NCBI GenBank assembly: GCA_002295885.1 | Contig: DBGM01000045.1 | Coordinates: 1-13,515, forward strand | Direction: 5' to 3' | Source: Phycisphaerales bacterium UBA854 | Lineage (GTDB): Bacteria; Planctomycetota; Phycisphaerae; Phycisphaerales; SM1A02 | DNA: 13,515 bases | Shown here: piece after piece, positions 1 to 7,075 of the stretch | Layout of the letters: each line of letters begins with the position of its first letter | Position numbering within the stretch: the first letter of the stretch is position 1 | Made by a program: the position numbers and the translations under genes | Notes under the pieces: generated by a model | What the model saw: only the letters and a program-made list of their open reading frames with translations | Databases searched by the model: none | Told to the model about the DNA's origin: nothing

Positions 1-588
1 GGTGCCGCGTTGCGACTGCTGGCCGATGATCGACCGCAGGCGGCGGTCGAGGAGATCGCGGACGATCTCCGGGGGGACGGGATTCCCCGCCGGCAACACG
101 CGATCAGCGTCCTGGGGACCATCGATTCGCCGCAGGCCAGAACCATGCTGACGGATCTGTTCGGCCAGACCCGGACCGGTGAACTTCCCACGGCCCTGCA
201 TGTGGACGTGATCGATGCATTTGAAGGACAGAAAGGGGAGACGCCCGACGTGATGCGGTCGCTCGCGTTCGGGGACGATCCACTGGCCCGCTACCGATCG
301 GCCTGGGTCGGGGGCGACGCGGACCGTGGTCGCGAACTCGTCCTGTACCACTCCGGTGCCGCCTGCATCCGTTGCCACGTGGTCGAAGGTCGGGGCGGTG
401 CCGCAGGTCCGGATCTGGGAGACGTGGCGGGTCGACTCGACCGGAAGGCTCTGCTGGAATCGGTCATCGCACCCGGTGCGGTGATCGCCGACGGATACGG
501 GGATGCCAGCGCGATGCCCGAGATGATCCACCTGCTCGATCCGCGTGACGTCCGGGACATCGTGGAGTACCTCGCCACCCGCCGGTGA
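1..588 (+). CDS. C-terminal part of a HEAT-repeat / c-type cytochrome protein of the PVC heme-binding family (5' end outside window)
   Basis: The reading frame is open from base 1 and ends at TGA 586-588, so only about the last 195 residues are visible. The first ~100 are alpha-helical and HEAT-like. The remainder is a small cytochrome c domain. The heme attachment motif CIRCH is encoded at 364-378. It is followed by GPDLGDVAGRL and a Met in SAMPEM that fits the distal heme ligand, then a terminal helix DVRDIVEYLA. This arrangement matches the C-terminal heme domain of large planctomycete/verrucomicrobial dehydrogenase-like proteins, in which a propeller and HEAT repeats precede the heme. The upstream propeller is inferred, not seen. 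The domain is short: the roughly 30-residue segment usually found between the GPDL region and the Met is nearly absent. The protein is presumably exported, since c-type heme is attached outside the cytoplasm. The next gene starts 31 bp downstream on the same strand, suggesting co-transcription. Confidence 0.85.
   Translation, partial: GAALRLLADDRPQAAVEEIADDLRGDGIPRRQHAISVLGTIDSPQARTMLTDLFGQTRTGELPTALHVDVIDAFEGQKGETPDVMRSLAFGDDPLARYRSAWVGGDADRGRELVLYHSGAACIRCHVVEGRGGAAGPDLGDVAGRLDRKALLESVIAPGAVIADGYGDASAMPEMIHLLDPRDVRDIVEYLATRR
364..378 (+). other. CxxCH heme c attachment motif
   Basis: Codons TGC ATC CGT TGC CAC encode CIRCH in the cytochrome domain of the first gene. The two cysteines would bind heme covalently and the histidine would be the proximal iron ligand. 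This is the only CxxCH I found in the translated genes of the window. Confidence 0.85.
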
Positions 589-619
589 TTCGGGGACCGA
601 CTCGGGTATCCTTCGTGCG

Positions 620-1987
620 ATGCGATACGCGCTTACGGCATTTCTGTGCTTCCTGTGCACCGTCCCCCTGGTGATCGGAGATCCGGTCATCGAGACCGGC
701 GATCGCGTGCTCGTGCTCGGTGACGGATTCGCCGCCGAGCTCGGTCGTCGCGGTGTGCTGGAATCCGTTCTGGGTCCGGACGTCGAGATTCTTCATCACG
801 CCGCACCGGGAACCGAGGCCATGTCGCTTCCGGGGCCCGATCGGTTCGACGGTTCTCCGGTCGATGCGGTGATCGTGTGCGTGGGCATGGTGGACGCGAT
901 CCGGGGCGATGGGCATCTGCCCCGGTTCCGCAGGGAGCTCGCGTCCTTCGCCGGTCGTTGGGCCGACGCCCGGATCATCATGGTGACGCCGGTGCCACCG
1001 GATCCGAACGATGCCGCGGCATCCGTCGCGCATGCCTTGTCCGTCGCGCGATTCGCCGACGCGGTCCACGCCGAGGCGGGACGTTCTGGAGGCCGATCCA
1101 TCGATCTCCACGGACCCCTGCGTCTCGCGGGACGAGGCGCCGCCGTTCCTGCGACCCGTGACGGCATGCACCTCTCGGAGGCGGGCTGGCGGTTCGTCGA
1201 GGGAGAACTCGCATGGCAGTTGGGGGTCTCCGAACTCGATCCCGCCTTCACGCTGCAGACCGTGAACGGAGTGCCCGGTGCGACCGTCGATCAGTCGATC
1301 GAACTGGAGTGGCTGCGGCACCCCGATCGCATGCCCGCTCCGGAGCAGTCCACTGCGGGCAGCCCCGTCGAGCCGCCCGGTCTGGATTGGGACGAGGCGG
1401 TCGAGCGTGTGGGTCGGTCCGACGAGATCGGCACCGAACAGCTTCGGGAGGCACTGGCGCATCTGGCGTCGGATTCCGAACGGTCCCGTTCGGCACGGGA
1501 GATCATGCTGCCGTTGACCGATCCCACCCGTCCCGAACCGGTCCGACTGGCCGCCCTGGCTGCGCTGGACGATCTTCCCGAAGCCCTGCGGCCGAAGGAT
1601 GGGATCCGGACCATCGCCATGGAAGCGGTTCCGGTGAAGATGGTCTACGACGTGGACCGGTTCGAGGTCGAGGCGGGAGCGGCGGTCCGGATCGTGCTCG
1701 AGAATCCCGACGCACAGCCGCACAATCTGCTGATCCTCCGTCCGGGATCCCTGCGGTCCATCGGTCGTGCGGTGGATGCAATGGAGAACAACGAGGAATC
1801 CAAGTCGAGGCACTGGGTTCCCGAATCTCCCAAGGTGCTGCACGTGATGCCGATGGTCCAGCCGGGCGAGCGGGGGGAACTTCGTTTCACGGCCCCTTCG
1901 CGTCCCGGACGCTATCCGTTCGTGTGCACCTATCCCGGCCACTGGCGGATGATGAACGGTGTCATGACGGTTCGCAGGAAGGATTGA
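620..1987 (+). CDS. Exported SGNH-like protein with C-terminal cupredoxin (blue copper, auracyanin-like) domain
   Basis: 455 residues from ATG 620. I chose this start because it opens directly with a signal peptide (MRYALTAFLCFLCTVPLVIG) and lies after the preceding stop; the frame itself is open further upstream. No strong ribosome site is visible. Residues ~25-205 resemble an SGNH/GDSL hydrolase: block I is GDGF at 34-37 where GDS is expected, block III is GMVD at 89-92, and block V is DGMH at 181-184. The nucleophilic Ser and the block III Asn are therefore not obvious, and catalysis is doubtful. Residues ~250-325 are a short helical, HEAT-like linker. Residues ~330-453 are a cupredoxin with a complete apparent ligand set: His368, Cys436, His441 and Met445 (C-x4-H-x3-M). 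This suggests single-electron transfer in the periplasm. It sits between the cytochrome gene and a MATE gene 7 bp downstream. Its C-terminal domain is clearly homologous to the end of the 1406-residue protein in this window. Confidence 0.85.
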   Translation: MRYALTAFLCFLCTVPLVIGDPVIETGDRVLVLGDGFAAELGRRGVLESVLGPDVEILHHAAPGTEAMSLPGPDRFDGSPVDAVIVCVGMVDAIRGDGHLPRFRRELASFAGRWADARIIMVTPVPPDPNDAAASVAHALSVARFADAVHAEAGRSGGRSIDLHGPLRLAGRGAAVPATRDGMHLSEAGWRFVEGELAWQLGVSELDPAFTLQTVNGVPGATVDQSIELEWLRHPDRMPAPEQSTAGSPVEPPGLDWDEAVERVGRSDEIGTEQLREALAHLASDSERSRSAREIMLPLTDPTRPEPVRLAALAALDDLPEALRPKDGIRTIAMEAVPVKMVYDVDRFEVEAGAAVRIVLENPDAQPHNLLILRPGSLRSIGRAVDAMENNEESKSRHWVPESPKVLHVMPMVQPGERGELRFTAPSRPGRYPFVCTYPGHWRMMNGVMTVRRKD

Positions 1988-1994
1988 GCGGACC

Positions 1995-3485
1995 ATGACG
2001 GATCATGGACCCGACACGCTCGATCCACCCCGTCATCCGCTGTCGGAGGTCTGGTCGCTCGCCTGGCCAACCATCATCACGATGGTCAGCTACACGGTGA
2101 TGCAGTTCGTCGACAAGCTGATGGTCGGTCAGATCGGGCCCCTCGAGCTGGCGGCCCAGGGCAACGGCGGCATCTGGGCGTTCGCGCCGCTCGCGTTCGC
2201 GATGGGTGCACTGGTGGTGGTCAACACCTACGTCAGCCAGCACATGGGGGCCGGACGTCCGGAACGGGTCGCCCGCTATCTCTGGGGTGGTCTGTACATC
2301 AGTCTTGCGGTCTGGCTGCTCGTACTGATCCCGTGGGCGCTGGTGCTTCCGTGGTTCTTCGAGCACGTCGTGCACGGGGGCCACAGCATCGAGAATCTCG
2401 AACGTCTGATCGAACTCGAGAGCGAGTACGGACAGATCCTCCTTCTCGGGGGCCTGTTCACGATCGGCGCCCGGAGCGTTCACCAGTTCTTCTTCGGAAT
2501 CATGCGACCGAAGGTCGTCACGATCTCCGTGATCATCGGAAACCTGGTCAATGTTGTGCTCAACTACCTGCTCATCTTCGGTGAGGAGGGGCTGCCGGCG
2601 ATCGGACTGTCCGGCATTCCGGGGATCCCCGCGCTGGGAGTGCACGGAGCTGCGATCGGCACGGCGGCCGGGGTCTTCGTGGAGATGCTCATCCCGTTCC
2701 TGGTCTTCCTCGGACCGCGCTGCAACCGGGCCTTCGGATCCCGATCCAGTTGGAGGCCGCACGGCAGGACGATCAGGGAACTGATCCGTCTGGGCTGGCC
2801 CGGATCGCTGGTTTCCGGAAATGAGATCGTGTGCTGGTCCATCTTCATGACCGCTCTGGTCGGGCTGTTCGGAACCGAGTCCATGGCCGCCGGGTGGATC
2901 GTCCTCGGGTACATGCATCTGAGCTTCATGCCGGCGGTCGCCATCTCCTTCGCGGCGAACACGCTCGTAGGTAACTCGATCGGAGCGGGCACGCCGGATC
3001 TGGCGGTCACCCGCGCACGATGGAGTGTGGGACTTTCGGTGTTCATCATGACGGTTTGCGCCGTGCTGTTCGTGGTCTTCCGGGAACCGATGGTCGAACT
3101 CTTCATCGGTGGGGACGTCAGCGAGCAGGAGGCGGCGGAGATTCTTCGTATCGGCATCCAGCTGATGATGGTGATGGCCGTCTGTCAGGCGATGGATGCC
3201 CTCGGCATCACGTACAGCGGGGCGCTGCGTGGAGCCGGGGATGTGATCTGGCCCGGATTCTTCATCGCCGTCAGCAGCTGGGTGCTCATCATCGGGCTTG
3301 GATACGGACTCGCGGTCCTGGTTCCTGAATGGGGTGCGGTCGGTCCGTGGGTCGGCGCGGTGGCCTACATCATCGTGGTCGGATTCGGCATGCTGTGGCG
3401 ATTCGAGAGCGGCGCGTGGCGAACAATCGACATCATGTCCGGCGGCGATCGGCCGCAACGGACGGAGGACCTCTCGGTGGACTAG
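1995..3485 (+). CDS. MATE-family multidrug/organic cation efflux transporter
   Basis: 496 residues. The start is ATG 1995, seven bases after the previous stop; a purine-rich AGGAAGGA at 1976-1983 may serve as ribosome site but is rather distant. The protein is strongly hydrophobic, with about twelve predicted membrane helices in two similar halves, the usual MATE (NorM-like) plan and length. The N-terminus (EVWSLAWPTIITMVSYTVMQFVDKLMVGQ, shown here only as the family hallmark: a Pro in helix 1 followed by a helix-2 VDKLMVGQIG segment) and the later segments NTYVSQHMGAGRP and NTLVGNSIGAGTP are typical paired MATE signatures. Members export cationic or otherwise toxic compounds across the inner membrane using Na+ or H+ gradients. 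The substrate cannot be read from sequence. The very short spacing to the cupredoxin gene suggests an operon. The stop TAG is shared in a CTAG with the convergent gene. Confidence 0.92.
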   Translation: MTDHGPDTLDPPRHPLSEVWSLAWPTIITMVSYTVMQFVDKLMVGQIGPLELAAQGNGGIWAFAPLAFAMGALVVVNTYVSQHMGAGRPERVARYLWGGLYISLAVWLLVLIPWALVLPWFFEHVVHGGHSIENLERLIELESEYGQILLLGGLFTIGARSVHQFFFGIMRPKVVTISVIIGNLVNVVLNYLLIFGEEGLPAIGLSGIPGIPALGVHGAAIGTAAGVFVEMLIPFLVFLGPRCNRAFGSRSSWRPHGRTIRELIRLGWPGSLVSGNEIVCWSIFMTALVGLFGTESMAAGWIVLGYMHLSFMPAVAISFAANTLVGNSIGAGTPDLAVTRARWSVGLSVFIMTVCAVLFVVFREPMVELFIGGDVSEQEAAEILRIGIQLMMVMAVCQAMDALGITYSGALRGAGDVIWPGFFIAVSSWVLIIGLGYGLAVLVPEWGAVGPWVGAVAYIIVVGFGMLWRFESGAWRTIDIMSGGDRPQRTEDLSVD

Positions 3486-4471
3486 GACTTCAGCGAGAGC
3501 GAGGGCCGGTAGAACGCATTCTCCATGACGGATTCATCCACGGATTCGGGGAGACGACCCTCCTCCGCCCAGATGTACACGGCGGCCTTGATGATGGCCC
3601 ACATGGCGCTCATGAACGCCCCGTTGACGTACAGCATGACGATGATGGTCGCGAGCACCCCGATGGAGACATGGTGGGCGTGCTGCTGATCGGCCCCGAA
3701 CTCCAGCCACATCAGTCCGAAGAGTCCAATCACGAGGATGAGGTTGACGATGGCGAACGCTCCGCCCACGTAGAACCCCCGGCGGAGGTGCTTCAGATCG
3801 CCGTCGTCTCCCTTCACCTTGTGCCAGGCATCCTTGATGGTGTTCTTGGAATTCTTGATCGCTCCGATCGGACCGCAACCGGTCGCCATGATCGACGTGA
3901 TCGAGAAGAAGGTGAGCACCGACCAGGCCAGGCCGATGATGCCGGCGATGATCAGTCCGACGATGCGATGGCGTTCGAGGGACTGCAGCAGCAGGCCCAC
4001 CACGATGGTGATCAGCCACCAGACGAAGAGTTGCGGAAAGCGCAGGATCGCCATTCCGTAGCCGTAGGCGAGTGAACGTCGCTCGCCGCGGATGATGGCG
4101 ATGGCCTGTCCGGTCAGTGCGCCGGTGGACACGATTCCGATGAGGAGGTTGATTCCGATGAAGACGAGGAGCCATCCGAAATGGATGCTGTCGAGGATGC
4201 GGTTGACGTCGGACGACATCTGCTTCGACTGGGTCGTCTGGCCCGCCTGCCCGGACGTGTCCCCGTCGGCATTCACCTGGTTCGCCTGCGTCGACAGGTC
4301 CGAAACGGTGTCGTACATCTGCGACGTCGAGAGATCGAAGATCAGCGGCCACATCAGGGCCAGTAGCACGAGCATCATGACGATCCGCAGCAGGGGATAG
4401 GCGATGAGCTTGATGTCGGACTGCAGGATGTCCCATGCGAAACTGGCATTCACTCGTCGATTCTTCAGCAT
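3482..4471 (-). CDS. Six-helix integral membrane protein, DUF6159-like
   Basis: 329 residues. The frame is open to 4591, but I chose ATG at 4471 because AAAGGGG (minus strand, 4479-4485) lies seven bases upstream and because a 4591 start would lie upstream of a terminator hairpin. Predicted membrane segments lie near residues 23-45, 98-120, 145-163, 168-195, 233-256 and 268-295. A polar Gln/Ser/Thr-rich loop (about 46-97) follows the first. The N-terminus (FAWDILQSDIKLIAYPLL) and the central ERHRIVG...LAWSVLTFF...GPIGAIKNSKNTIKDAW pattern match my recollection of the DUF6159 family, whose function is unknown. The gene lies downstream of the dockerin gene on the same strand, but the terminator between them argues for its own promoter, which I could not identify with confidence. 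It ends by overlapping the MATE stop by four bases. Confidence 0.75.
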   Translation of the reverse strand: MLKNRRVNASFAWDILQSDIKLIAYPLLRIVMMLVLLALMWPLIFDLSTSQMYDTVSDLSTQANQVNADGDTSGQAGQTTQSKQMSSDVNRILDSIHFGWLLVFIGINLLIGIVSTGALTGQAIAIIRGERRSLAYGYGMAILRFPQLFVWWLITIVVGLLLQSLERHRIVGLIIAGIIGLAWSVLTFFSITSIMATGCGPIGAIKNSKNTIKDAWHKVKGDDGDLKHLRRGFYVGGAFAIVNLILVIGLFGLMWLEFGADQQHAHHVSIGVLATIIVMLYVNGAFMSAMWAIIKAAVYIWAEEGRLPESVDESVMENAFYRPSLSLKS

Positions 4472-4478
4472 GAAGACG

Positions 4479-4485
4479 CCCCTTT
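4479..4485 (-). promoter_or_regulatory. Ribosome binding site deciding the start of the DUF6159-like gene
   Basis: The minus strand reads AAAGGGG, then seven bases, then ATG at 4471. No comparable site precedes the other in-frame ATG at 4591. This supports the shorter protein. Confidence 0.6.
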
Positions 4486-4542
4486 GTTGGCCGGTGGTGA
4501 TGTGCTTCGATGTCTCAATGCTACCCAACGATCGGGAGTCTG

Positions 4543-4582
4543 AAAAACGAAGCGCCCCGGTCGCATCCGCGACCGGGGCGCT
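4543..4582 (-). terminator. Rho-independent terminator of the dockerin-protein gene
   Basis: A perfect 14-bp inverted repeat (4551-4564 paired with 4569-4582) encloses a four-base loop. Read on the minus strand it is followed by TCGTTTTTC, giving a U-rich tail. It lies 24 bases after the stop of the minus-strand dockerin gene. On the plus strand the hairpin is followed by CGTCCCC, with no U tract, so it should act mainly in the minus direction. Confidence 0.88.
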
Positions 4583-4606
4583 CGTCCCCATGAACTCCCT
4601 TTCATG

Positions 4607-7075
4607 TCATCCGCAGGGGGTCGCCCAGTTGGCGATGATGGAGAGCAGATCCGCGATATTGACCACTCCGTCGCCGTTCGTGTCGGCCGGGCAGCCGGTG
4701 CACGCCTGGCCCCAGGAGTTGAGGACCGCCAGCAGATCGTTCACGTCGACCAGCATGTCTCCGTTCACGTCACCGGGGCACGGATCGTTGCACTCCGGGA
4801 AGTCGACGCAGAGCAGCGAGGTGCAGGACTGGCCGTGGTGATAGAACACGGTGACCTCGAAGCAGTGGGTTCCGCCGCTGGTTGCTCCGAACACCTCGGT
4901 ATTGAGGATGTAGCTGGAGAACGGAGCGAAGGGGCCGCTGAACATGCCCTGCGACAGGGCGACGCCGGACGGAGCCGTGATCTGCAGTCCGGTGATCGGC
5001 TGGGAGCCGGTGTGGCTCATGTAGAAGCCGAGCTCGTGGGCAGCTCCGTCGGCGGTCATGATGCAGTCGACGTAGCTTTCACCCACGGGAACGCAGAGGT
5101 CGACACCGGTGACGGCGAGGTCGCCGATGAGCGTCTTGTCCTGGGCGGACAGATTGTCCTGGTAGTCGACAAGCTTGCTCGTCGTGACGTCGCCGCCGGG
5201 CATCGGAAGGGCCTGGAATCCGTAGATGTTGTCGTTGCTTCCGAGGTGCAGCGCATCACCGGAGGCGAACACCAGCTCCCGGGTGGCGTCGATGCCGCCG
5301 GAGGCGTTTCGGCCGGGATTGAATCCGACCTGGAAGCGGTTGACATCGGTGGTCCAGGCACCGTCGATGCATTCGAACTCCAGTGCACGGGCATCGTGGG
5401 CACCGATGTAGTTCCAACCGTTCATCGAACGTTCGGCGACGAGCATGGTGCCTTCGAGGGTGAACCGCATGTCCGAGACAGGGGAGCTGTACTCGACCTG
5501 ATCACCGTTGACGTAGCCGGGGATCTGGACTTCGAGCCGCTCGGCTCCGACGGGCTGACCCATGGGGTCGAGTTCGACCGACCAGATCTCATTGTGCTCC
5601 GAAGCGGACTTGTTCTGACGGTCCTCGTTCCAGACGGAGTAGTACAGGCGGCCACCGTGGACCTCGACGGCCCAGACGCGATCACCGAGAGCAGCGGGTC
5701 CGGCGGAGCCGTTCCATGCCGTTCCATGGTCGAACGTGTCGAGGATGTTGCCCCCGTTGTCGAGTCGGTAGACGAGTCCGTCCTCGATGTTGGACACGAA
5801 GAACTGGTCGTGATCACAGTCGTAGGCGATGTTGCCCAGCGATGCTCCCTGGTTGGGAAGCGATGCGAACAGGGTGATGTCGCCGGTGATGTGATCCAGG
5901 CGGTACACCGCACCCCATCCACCGAAGGCGGGGATGTCGCTGTTCCAGCTGCGGGTCGCGGTGACGTAGATGTTGCCGTCACCGTCCACGGCGAGTCCGA
6001 AGATGCTGCCCAGGTTCTGGGGCGTCCAGTCCGGATCGCTGTAGCGGTTCATTGCGAACCACGAATCGTTGGGAGCGGTGTTGATGCTGCTGAGATCGAA
6101 GACCTTGACCACCTGGCCTCCGAGGATGGACGGTGAAGTGGTCTGGATTGCGACACGGCCGTTTCCGAAGATGGTGTTGAACTCGGGATCGGAGTACTGC
6201 GGACGACCGGCACAATTCGAGGGTGCGTGCAGTTCGCATTCCGTGATCGGGGTGGGTTCGCACTCGATCCAGGCGTCATTGCAGTTCGATCCCGGACCGT
6301 ACCACGTGCCGTTGAGATCGATGCAGAACTCCTCGATGATGTCCACGCACTGGAGAACGCCGTCCTCTTCGTAGCAGCAGGCACCGGTGTCGATCTGCGG
6401 CTCGCAGTCGACGATGGGATCGGTGCACAGGGTGCCCGGTCCGTACCATGTGCCCGACACGGTGAGGCACCAGTCCTCGATCATCTCGTTGCAGCTCAGC
6501 ACGCCGGTGTCCGCATCGGTGTAGCAGCAGGCACCTTCGAGCGACAGCGGCTCGCATTCCACGAACGGATCCTGGCACGTGGTGCCGTTTCCGTAGAAGT
6601 AGCCGTTCTGCCCCTGGCAGTCGTCGTACGAGACCAGAACGCAGTAGATCAATCCGTCGGCGTTCTGGATGCAGCACGCACCGTCGGCAGCCGGCTCGTC
6701 GCATTCAACGAACGGATCGGTGCACTCGGTTCCGTCTCCGTAGTAGTAGCCGTCCTTGCTGTCGCACTCGTCGGCGGAAAGCAGGAAGCACTCGAGCAGG
6801 CCGTCGGCCGTCGGTACGCAGCACGCACCGTCCTCGGCCGGAGGGTCGCATTCGACGAACGGATCCGAACAGACGGTGTGATCGCCGTAGTAGTAGCCGG
6901 AATAGTCCGTACACACGTGTTCGGTCAGGACCTGACAGATCAGCTGGCCGCTGTCGAGATCCTCGAAGCAGCAGGCGCCGGTGGCAATGGTGTTGTTGGC
7001 CGCCAGGGCGGATCCGCCCGTCAGCAGAGCGGCCAGACCGGCGATCGAAAGAATGGATGATTTGATGTTTTTCAT
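4607..7075 (-). CDS. Secreted Cys-rich repeat / beta-propeller protein with C-terminal dockerin type I-like domain
   Basis: 822 residues from ATG 7075. This start begins the signal peptide (MKNIKSSILSIAGLAALLTG...ALA, cleavage near residue 26), and GAGAGA lies just upstream; the frame is open 18 codons further. Residues 33-274 are five tandem repeats of 49-50 residues, each starting GACC and holding further conserved cysteines (Y-Y-G-D-x-T-x-C-x-DPFVEC pattern). About 300-570 looks like a beta-propeller, with motifs such as IFGLAVDGDGNIYVTA and GGWGAVYRLDHITGD. About 670-760 resembles an Ig-like beta domain. Residues 764-822 carry two dockerin-type calcium loops, DVNGDMLVDVND (769-780) and DTNGDGVVNIAD (798-809), each followed by a hydrophobic helix. 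In Planctomycetes such tails are common without recognisable cellulosomes, and their role is uncertain (cell-surface anchoring or assembly is inferred). The cysteine content implies disulfides outside the cytoplasm. It is transcribed away from the large lipoprotein gene. Confidence 0.85.
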   Translation of the reverse strand: MKNIKSSILSIAGLAALLTGGSALAANNTIATGACCFEDLDSGQLICQVLTEHVCTDYSGYYYGDHTVCSDPFVECDPPAEDGACCVPTADGLLECFLLSADECDSKDGYYYGDGTECTDPFVECDEPAADGACCIQNADGLIYCVLVSYDDCQGQNGYFYGNGTTCQDPFVECEPLSLEGACCYTDADTGVLSCNEMIEDWCLTVSGTWYGPGTLCTDPIVDCEPQIDTGACCYEEDGVLQCVDIIEEFCIDLNGTWYGPGSNCNDAWIECEPTPITECELHAPSNCAGRPQYSDPEFNTIFGNGRVAIQTTSPSILGGQVVKVFDLSSINTAPNDSWFAMNRYSDPDWTPQNLGSIFGLAVDGDGNIYVTATRSWNSDIPAFGGWGAVYRLDHITGDITLFASLPNQGASLGNIAYDCDHDQFFVSNIEDGLVYRLDNGGNILDTFDHGTAWNGSAGPAALGDRVWAVEVHGGRLYYSVWNEDRQNKSASEHNEIWSVELDPMGQPVGAERLEVQIPGYVNGDQVEYSSPVSDMRFTLEGTMLVAERSMNGWNYIGAHDARALEFECIDGAWTTDVNRFQVGFNPGRNASGGIDATRELVFASGDALHLGSNDNIYGFQALPMPGGDVTTSKLVDYQDNLSAQDKTLIGDLAVTGVDLCVPVGESYVDCIMTADGAAHELGFYMSHTGSQPITGLQITAPSGVALSQGMFSGPFAPFSSYILNTEVFGATSGGTHCFEVTVFYHHGQSCTSLLCVDFPECNDPCPGDVNGDMLVDVNDLLAVLNSWGQACTGCPADTNGDGVVNIADLLSIIANWATPCG
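4617..4786 (-). other. Dockerin type I-like region (two EF-hand-type calcium loops)
   Basis: Encodes residues ~764 to 820 of the secreted protein. Each 12-residue loop has Asp/Asn at positions 1, 3, 5, 9 and 12: D-N-D-D-D in the first and D-N-D-N-D in the second. Each is followed by a similar helix, LLAVLNSW and LLSIIANW. Cysteines flank the loops (CPGD, CTGCPAD, TPCG). All calcium positions are intact, so calcium-dependent folding is plausible. Confidence 0.8.
6254..6979 (-). repeat. Five tandem GACC cysteine-rich repeats within the secreted protein
   Basis: Repeats start at residues 33, 83, 132, 181 and 231, a period of 49-50 residues (about 147-150 bp). The first three share (Y/F)YG(D/N)xTxCxDPFVEC. 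The last two share GTWYGPGxxCxD and end in D/E-C-E-P, so two subtypes exist. Each unit holds about six cysteines, as expected for a small disulfide-stabilised module. At DNA level the units are similar but diverged, so slippage should be limited. Confidence 0.85.

Noticed and set aside
464..1996. Long minus-strand open frame (about 510 codons) opposite the SGNH-cupredoxin gene
   Set aside because: It is antisense to a gene with a signal peptide and complete copper-site motifs. Its translation is rich in Arg, His, Asp and Gly with no domain signature, as expected from the opposite strand of GC-rich coding DNA.
1962..3458. Long minus-strand open frame (about 498 codons) opposite the MATE gene
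   Set aside because: The translation is very hydrophilic and low in complexity, the mirror of a hydrophobic membrane protein. The plus-strand MATE signatures are decisive.
4551..4582. The perfect inverted repeat as a mobile-element end or attachment site
   Set aside because: There is no second copy, no transposase or integrase and no target duplication. The T-run next to it on the minus strand explains it as a terminator.
4472..4591. N-terminal extension of the DUF6159-like protein to the ATG at 4591
   Set aside because: The extension would be translated across the terminator hairpin of the preceding gene, and a proper ribosome site precedes the ATG at 4471.
4604..6136. Long plus-strand open frame (about 510 codons) opposite the dockerin gene
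   Set aside because: It is Val/Asp/Glu/Arg-rich without recognisable motifs, and antisense to a gene with a signal peptide, propeller and intact dockerin loops.
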